From NCBI GenBank assembly GCA_002316235.1, contig DCDD01000104.1, positions 1 to 10,162 of the forward strand: DNA of 10,162 nucleotides, written 5' to 3'. Origin of the DNA: Bacteroidales bacterium UBA1064 (lineage in GTDB: Bacteria > Bacteroidota > Bacteroidia > Bacteroidales > Tenuifilaceae). Made by a program: the position numbers and the translations under genes. A model generated the notes under the pieces. It saw only the letters and a list, made by a program, of their open reading frames with translations. It had not been told where the DNA came from and made no database searches. Below, piece by piece: positions 6,255 through 10,162 of the stretch. Numbering within the stretch: position 1 is the stretch's first letter; the number at the start of each line of letters is the position of its first letter.

Positions 6255-7110
6255 CAGGGTTTTGGTTACAGGTGCAAACGGGCAGCTTGGAACCGCTCTT
6301 CGTAAACGGGCAACCAAGCCGGCGAATCATCTCGTAGCTACATTTACAGACTTTAACGAGCTGGATATAACCAGCGACCAACAGGTTGACAATTTCTTTC
6401 AGCAAAACCATTTTGATTACCTTGTAAATTGTGCTGCCTACACTGCGGTTGATCGTGCCGAGGATGAGCCTGAAAAGGCATTTCTGATTAACGGTTATGC
6501 GCCCGGGTTGCTGGCCGAGGCATGCAAGAGCCATGGAACCAAACTCTTTCACATATCCACCGACTACGTTTTCGATGGAATGTCCAACTCGCCCTACCAT
6601 GAATCTTCCCCGGTCAATCCGCTTTCGGTTTATGGCAAAAGCAAGCTCATGGGCGAAAACAAAGTGTTAGAATCGGGAGTTGGCATGGTAATTCGCACTT
6701 CGTGGTTATACTCCACTACGGGGAACAACTTTGTTAAAACCATACTCAGGAATGCCTCATCAAAGGCACAGCTCAACGTGGTTTTCGACCAGGTTGGCAC
6801 CCCAACTCTTGCCGATGATTTGGCAGCAGTATTGCTCCAAATTATTGAAAAGGGCGATAGCTCCTTTCGTCCCGAAATATTTCATTACTCGAATGAAGGT
6901 GTTTGCAGCTGGTATGACTTCGCCTATGAAATTGTGGCAATTGCCGGCCTACCTTGTCGTATAAATCCCATCGAAACAAATGATTACCCAACTCGTGCCA
7001 TTCGACCCCGGTATAGCGTGTTGAGTAAAGAAAAAATTCGTAACTTGCTGCCAATCGAAATTCCCTACTGGAGGGATAGCCTTAAAACTTTCCTAAAAGA
7101 AATGCTATAA
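6238..7110 (+). CDS. rfbD: dTDP-4-dehydrorhamnose reductase RfbD
   Basis: NAD(P)H-dependent SDR enzyme that reduces dTDP-4-keto-L-rhamnose to dTDP-L-rhamnose, the last step of the pathway. With ATG 6238 it has 290 residues, the family's usual size. GANGQLG (12-18) binds the cofactor, NCAAYTAVDRAE (64-75) is strongly conserved, STDYVFDG (107-114) supplies the active-site Thr/Asp, Tyr132 and Lys136 form the YxxxK pair (VYGKSK), RTSWLY (153-158) and RPRYSVLSKEK (256-266) are typical RfbD segments. The frame stays open upstream to an ATG at 6148, but that extension lies inside rfbC, has no family similarity that I recognise, and would push the Rossmann motif away from the N-terminus. The gene overlaps rfbC by 17 nt and ends 17 nt before the mutase gene. 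Confidence 0.97.
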   Translation: MAASPSRVLVTGANGQLGTALRKRATKPANHLVATFTDFNELDITSDQQVDNFFQQNHFDYLVNCAAYTAVDRAEDEPEKAFLINGYAPGLLAEACKSHGTKLFHISTDYVFDGMSNSPYHESSPVNPLSVYGKSKLMGENKVLESGVGMVIRTSWLYSTTGNNFVKTILRNASSKAQLNVVFDQVGTPTLADDLAAVLLQIIEKGDSSFRPEIFHYSNEGVCSWYDFAYEIVAIAGLPCRINPIETNDYPTRAIRPRYSVLSKEKIRNLLPIEIPYWRDSLKTFLKEML

Positions 7111-7127
7111 CCCTAAAATGAAATGCC

Positions 7128-8876
7128 ATGAATGCTGACTCATCGGATAGCCAAGTGATGGAAAGGGCAAAGCAATGGCTAAGCCCTGTTTTTGATATGG
7201 AAACGAGGGAGCAAGTGCAGCAGCTTATTAGTGGTAACCACGACGAGCTGGTTGAGTCGTTTTACAGAGATTTGGAATTTGGTACGGGAGGACTAAGGGG
7301 GATTATGGGTGTTGGTACAAACCGAATGAATATATACACCGTGGGCATTGCCACGCAAGGGCTTGCAAACTATCTGAAAAAGCAACTTCCTGGTATTCCT
7401 GAGGTTAGGGCTGCCATTGCCTTTGATTCCCGAAACAACAGCATAAAATTTGCCCAAATTGCTGCCAAAGTCCTTAGCGCAAATGGGGTGCGGGTTTACC
7501 TCTTTGATTCCCTCAGGCCTACTCCCGAGCTGAGTTTTGCTATTCGAACGCTTAAATGCCATTGTGGCATTGTTGTAACCGCTTCGCATAACCCTAAGGA
7601 GTACAACGGATACAAGGTTTACTGGGAGGATGGCGCTCAGGTTGTTCCACCTCACGACTCAGGAATCATTGCAGAAGTTCAGGCAATTAAGAACATTTCG
7701 GAGGTGAATTTCAACGGCAACGAAAGCCTGATTAGCACTATAGGACCGGAGATGGATGAGATTTACTCCAATACCCTTTCGTCGCTTTCGCTCTCTCCCA
7801 AAATCATTAAAAAACATAAGGAAATCGTCATTGTTTATACCCCAATACATGGCACCGGGGTGAAGCTGGTTCCCAAAACCCTTCGTAAGTTTGGTTTCAC
7901 CAACATAGTGAAGGTTCCCGAGCAGGATGTGGTTGACGGCAACTTTCCCACTGTTTCATCACCCAACCCCGAGGAACCATCGGCCATGAGGTTGGCACTT
8001 GAAAAAGCCAAGGAGGTAAATGCTGATGTGGTCATGGCTACCGACCCCGATGCCGACAGGGTAGGGCTTGGAGTTAGAACTCCTGAAGGCAAGTACACCC
8101 TTCTCAACGGCAATCAGGCTGCATCAATTCTTATTTACTACGTACTTCAAAAATGGCACGAAGCTAACCGAATTAAGGGCAGGGAGTTTATAGTAAAAAC
8201 GATTGTTACAACCGATTTGCTAGCCGAAATTGCCAGAAAATACGGAGTGGAGTGCTACGAGGTGCTTACCGGTTTCAAGTACATTGCTGAAAAGATAAGG
8301 CAGCTGGAGGGTGAAAAAAAGTTTATTGCCGGTGGCGAGGAGAGCTACGGCTACCTGTGCGGTGATTTTGTTCGCGATAAGGATGCCGTTATCAGCTGCG
8401 CCTTGTTTGCTGAGGCCACTGCCTGGGCTAAGGAACAGGGGAAATCGCTCTATGAGGTTCTTGCTGGTATTTACAGGGAATTCGGACTTTACAGCGAAAA
8501 GCAGCTCTCCATCACCCTTAAAGGCAAGGAGGGGTTGGAGGAAATATCCAGAATGATGGTTGGCTTCAGGAAAAACCCACCGCTGCAAATTGATGGCTTG
8601 CCAGTTATTACCATCCACGACTACCTGTCCCAGGAAACCAAAGATGTCCCGAGCGGTTCGCGTAGGCCTTTACAACTTCCCAAATCGGATGTGCTGCAAT
8701 TCCTTACTGCCGATGGAACAAAGGTTTCGGTTCGTCCTTCGGGCACCGAGCCCAAAATAAAGTTCTACATTGCGATTAGGGGCGATTTTAATCCTAATGC
8801 TGGCATTGACGAGCAGCTTGCGCTTTTGGATGAAAGAATTTCACGGATTGCTGCCGAGCTAAAGATTACCCGGTAA
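7128..8876 (+). CDS. Phospho-sugar mutase (phosphoglucomutase/phosphomannomutase family)
   Basis: Alpha-D-phosphohexomutase that moves phosphate between C6 and C1 of a hexose, most likely glucose-6-P and glucose-1-P. The 582 residues fit the long PgcA/PGM2-like branch rather than the shorter ManB/AlgC type of about 450-460. All four domain signatures are present: EFGTGGLRGIMG (50-61), active-site TASHNPKEYNGYK (151-163) with phosphoserine Ser153, metal loop DPDADR (306-311), sugar loop GGEESYG (402-408), and phosphate-binding RPSGTEPKIKFY (536-547). ATG 7128 gives a short N-terminal lead before the conserved region. The position 17 nt after rfbD suggests it feeds glucose-1-P to RfbA and, through UDP-glucose, indirectly to UXS. 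Preference for glucose over mannose cannot be decided from the sequence alone. Confidence 0.94.
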   Translation: MNADSSDSQVMERAKQWLSPVFDMETREQVQQLISGNHDELVESFYRDLEFGTGGLRGIMGVGTNRMNIYTVGIATQGLANYLKKQLPGIPEVRAAIAFDSRNNSIKFAQIAAKVLSANGVRVYLFDSLRPTPELSFAIRTLKCHCGIVVTASHNPKEYNGYKVYWEDGAQVVPPHDSGIIAEVQAIKNISEVNFNGNESLISTIGPEMDEIYSNTLSSLSLSPKIIKKHKEIVIVYTPIHGTGVKLVPKTLRKFGFTNIVKVPEQDVVDGNFPTVSSPNPEEPSAMRLALEKAKEVNADVVMATDPDADRVGLGVRTPEGKYTLLNGNQAASILIYYVLQKWHEANRIKGREFIVKTIVTTDLLAEIARKYGVECYEVLTGFKYIAEKIRQLEGEKKFIAGGEESYGYLCGDFVRDKDAVISCALFAEATAWAKEQGKSLYEVLAGIYREFGLYSEKQLSITLKGKEGLEEISRMMVGFRKNPPLQIDGLPVITIHDYLSQETKDVPSGSRRPLQLPKSDVLQFLTADGTKVSVRPSGTEPKIKFYIAIRGDFNPNAGIDEQLALLDERISRIAAELKITR

Positions 8877-8906
8877 TTTTGCCTATGTGCAGGTTAAATC
8901 TTATTT

Positions 8907-9323
8907 ATGAAGTCGTACAGAAAGGAATTATGGTTTGAAACACGCAACAGGCGTGAGCTGATTAACATTACCGGGGAAGTGGAGAAGTGCCTGGCTGAGA
9001 GCGGTATTTCCGAGGGGCTGGCGTTGGTCAACGCCATGCACATCACTTCCAGCGTATTCATAAATGATGATGAGAGCGGGCTTCATCACGATTTTGAGAT
9101 TTGGCTTGAGAAGCTGGCTCCGGAAAAACCATACGCCCAGTACCGGCACAACGGTTTTGAGGATAATGCCGATGCACATTTAAAGCGAACCATCATGGGA
9201 CGCGAGGTGGTGGTAGCCATAACCAATGGTAAGTTCGATTTTGGACCCTGGGAGCAGATTTTTTACGGCGAGTTTGACGGTAAACGACGAAAAAGGGTGC
9301 TGGTTAAGATGATTGGGGAGTAA
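8907..9323 (+). CDS. YjbQ / UPF0047 family protein
   Basis: A complete 138-residue member of the YjbQ (UPF0047) family, a small compact beta-rich cytoplasmic protein. Conserved features are NAMHITSSVFIND (42-54) with His45, HHDFEIWL (60-67), DNADAHLKRTIMG (86-98) with Asp86 and His91, and the C-terminal GPWEQIFYGEFDGKRRKRV (113-131). Annotation pipelines often call this family secondary thiamine-phosphate synthase, because E. coli YjbQ can substitute for ThiE when overproduced; its physiological role is not settled, and the clustered His/Asp residues would fit a metal site. The start is 30 nt after the mutase stop, so it probably rides on the nucleotide-sugar transcript, though no functional link is apparent. 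It converges with the minus-strand gene 42 nt further on. Confidence 0.93.
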   Translation: MKSYRKELWFETRNRRELINITGEVEKCLAESGISEGLALVNAMHITSSVFINDDESGLHHDFEIWLEKLAPEKPYAQYRHNGFEDNADAHLKRTIMGREVVVAITNGKFDFGPWEQIFYGEFDGKRRKRVLVKMIGE

Positions 9324-9365
9324 TCCAGATTACAGCTCTTTGATTTCCGAAGTGTCCTTTAGCCG

Positions 9366-9740
9366 CTATTTTCGTTTTCCCTTCATTTCCATCAAAACCC
9401 AAACGGTGTACCGCTCACCATCCTTCATGCAAGCCTTTTTTACCATTTTAACCTCCGAAAGGGTGGCGTTAACAATTTTTCTTTGGGTAACCCCCTTATC
9501 CGATTTAATATTTTCAACCTTTACTGCACCAGCTTGTGTGGCGATAGCGGTTTTGGCATCCATTTTTGCCTTTTCCTCGGCCATTTCCGGCGTAGTAGAT
9601 GTTCCAACACCAACACCATAGAATTTTCTTACCGATTTTGGTGGGTTATTAACCCATTCAGGCGCTGAACCTACAAAATCCTGTGCTGAGGCAGCTAGGG
9701 CTGTCGTTAGTAGGAGTATAACCATTAGTTTCTTTTTCAT
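9366..9740 (-). CDS. Secreted LPP20-like protein
   Basis: A 124-residue predicted periplasmic protein. Residues 1-19 are a clear SPI signal peptide (MKKK, hydrophobic core, cleavage at ASA|QDF); there is no lipobox cysteine, unlike Helicobacter LPP20. The mature part has the LPP20-type pattern: PEWVNNPP (27-34), a YGVGVGTS turn (41-48), an Ala/Lys/Glu-rich helix (PEMAEEKAKMDAKTAIATQ, 51-69), and a final strand YTVWVLMEM (111-119). The family's molecular role is unknown; it appears in envelope proteins. At 124 residues it looks short for the family. It is the only minus-strand gene here, convergent with yjbQ and divergent from valS, so it forms its own unit. The call is by pattern and is less certain than that of its neighbours. 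Confidence 0.75.
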   Translation of the reverse strand: MKKKLMVILLLTTALAASAQDFVGSAPEWVNNPPKSVRKFYGVGVGTSTTPEMAEEKAKMDAKTAIATQAGAVKVENIKSDKGVTQRKIVNATLSEVKMVKKACMKDGERYTVWVLMEMKGKRK

Positions 9741-9775
9741 TCCGGTTAATATTAAAGGTTATAAGCCATTTACTA

Positions 9776-9785
9776 GTTGTACAAC
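9776..9785. repeat. 10-bp palindrome in the leader of the LPP20-like gene
   Basis: GTTGTACAAC is a perfect 10-bp palindrome 36 nt upstream of the minus-strand ATG, between it and the candidate promoter at 9810-9817. Flanking TAG (9773-9775) and CTA (9788-9790) add partial symmetry with a two-base offset. It could be an operator, but a 10-bp palindrome is easily found by chance. Confidence 0.25.
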
Positions 9786-9809
9786 CACTAATTTTTTTTA
9801 AAATTTACT

Positions 9810-9817
9810 CAAACCTA
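9810..9817 (-). promoter_or_regulatory. Candidate -7 element for the LPP20-like gene
   Basis: On the minus strand this reads TAGGTTTG, an exact match to the Bacteroidota TAnnTTTG element. No clean TTTG lies 19-21 bp further upstream. Initiation would fall near 9803, giving a leader of about 60 nt. Reasonable in position for a gene transcribed away from valS. Confidence 0.38.
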
Positions 9818-9841
9818 TTTCCGATTTTTATACATCACATT

Positions 9842-9862
9842 TTGTGCCATTGCATTGTGCCA
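9842..9862. repeat. 8-bp direct repeat in the divergent intergenic region
   Basis: TTGTGCCA occurs twice (9842-9849 and 9855-9862) separated by TTGCA, a 13-bp period. It sits between the candidate minus-strand promoter and the candidate valS promoter. Two half-sites for a regulator are possible; a local duplication or chance is equally likely. The remainder of the 9741-9980 gap is AT-rich with no RNA gene or T-box-like structure that I can see. Confidence 0.3.
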
Positions 9863-9925
9863 GGCTCTAGTTTCCCCAATCCTTGGAAAATTTTAATTGC
9901 TCGGGTAGGTAGGATGCTCCATGCG

Positions 9926-9953
9926 TTGAGCTTTCAAAATTTAGCTATTTTTA
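9926..9953 (+). promoter_or_regulatory. Candidate valS promoter
   Basis: TATTTTTA (9946-9953) matches TAnnTTTG except for the last base. TTG at 9926-9928 lies 17 bp upstream, slightly closer than the usual 19. Initiation near 9960 would give a leader of about 20 nt that begins with a run of nine T at 9962-9970. Motif-only call. Confidence 0.28.
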
Positions 9954-9980
9954 CCGTTCGATTTTTTTTTGATCTAGCCT

Positions 9981-10162
9981 ATGGATAGCGTAAGAGAACT
10001 GTCGGCCAAGTACAGTCCGGCCGGAATTGAGGATAAGTGGTACAGGTACTGGTTAGAAAAGGGTTTCTTTAGCTCAACGCCCGATGAGCGTGAACCCTAC
10101 TGCATTGTAATTCCTCCACCAAATGTTACGGGTGTTTTGCACATGGGGCACATGCTCAACAA
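9981..10162 (+). CDS. valS: Valyl-tRNA synthetase, N-terminal part (cut by window end)
   Basis: Class I aminoacyl-tRNA synthetase that charges tRNA-Val with valine in the cytoplasm and hydrolyses misactivated threonine in its editing domain. Only the first 60 complete codons are inside the window. They show the usual start (LSAKYSPAGIEDKWYRYWLEKGFF, within 7-30), the ValS-typical PPPNVTGVLH (45-54) and the class I HIGH signature as HMGH (54-57), which binds ATP. An in-frame TAG directly before CCT-ATG fixes ATG 9981 as the first possible ATG. The KMSKS motif, CP1 editing domain and C-terminal coiled coil lie beyond the window. The PPPNVTG-LHMGH combination separates it from IleS and LeuS. Confidence 0.96.
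   Translation, partial: MDSVRELSAKYSPAGIEDKWYRYWLEKGFFSSTPDEREPYCIVIPPPNVTGVLHMGHMLN

Noticed and set aside
7118..7138. Six-codon open frame (MKCHEC) overlapping the mutase start
   Set aside because: Too short to distinguish from chance; no leader-peptide logic or attenuator structure visible.
9313..9621. 102-codon plus-strand open frame opposite the LPP20-like gene
   Set aside because: The minus-strand frame has a signal peptide and family-like pattern; this one begins inside yjbQ and looks like low-complexity antisense translation.
9869..9890. Inverted repeat CCAA/TTGG with outer TTT/AAA in the valS upstream gap
   Set aside because: Only a four-base inner stem with a two-base bulge; not a credible terminator or T-box.
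9741..9980. tRNA, T-box or small RNA upstream of valS
   Set aside because: No TTCGA-type T-loop with matching acceptor stems, no T-box sequence, and no stable extended fold apparent by eye.
1..10162. Mobile elements, CRISPR arrays, defence or toxin-antitoxin genes
   Set aside because: No transposase, integrase, regularly spaced repeats, terminal inverted repeats or recognisable defence domains in any frame.

Overview
The window looks like ordinary chromosome of a member of the Bacteroidota, probably Bacteroidales or Marinilabiliales. This is inferred from a DUF3108 protein of Bacteroidota type, a small SPII lipoprotein with an acidic stretch after its cysteine, weak or absent Shine-Dalgarno sequences, and several matches to the Bacteroidota promoter pattern TTTG / TAnnTTTG. 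Base composition looks moderate (not computed). I see no insertion sequence, phage gene, CRISPR array, tRNA or rRNA, and no clear break in codon use.

Layout. 1-39: possible last codons of an upstream gene, overlapping recG. 32-2140: recG helicase. 2308-3141: exported DUF3108 protein. 3202-3612: small lipoprotein of unknown function. 3824-9323: a tight six-gene block, UDP-glucuronate decarboxylase (uxs), rfbA, rfbC, rfbD, a phosphohexomutase and a YjbQ/UPF0047 protein. 9366-9740, minus strand: small secreted LPP20-like protein. 9981 to the window end: 5' end of valS. All genes except the LPP20-like one are on the plus strand. No gene-free stretch exceeds 300 bases; the longest is 9741-9980.

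How the genes fit together. The 3824-9323 block reads as a nucleotide-sugar operon for surface polysaccharide. The phosphohexomutase interconverts glucose-6-P and glucose-1-P. RfbA turns glucose-1-P into dTDP-glucose, and RfbC and RfbD carry out the last two steps to dTDP-L-rhamnose. The UXS makes UDP-xylose from UDP-glucuronate. The second rhamnose enzyme (RfbB, dTDP-glucose 4,6-dehydratase) is absent, and the UXS sits where an rfbB-like SDR gene might be expected. The UDP-glucose pyrophosphorylase and UDP-glucose dehydrogenase needed to feed UXS are also absent. These steps must be encoded elsewhere if the pathways are complete. YjbQ at the end has no obvious link to sugar metabolism.

I do not see a convincing previously undescribed system. 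The points most worth a second look are the rfbB-less block headed by UXS, a 12-bp perfect palindrome just upstream of uxs, the uncharacterised two-cysteine lipoprotein, and small repeats in the divergent LPP20-like/valS intergenic region.
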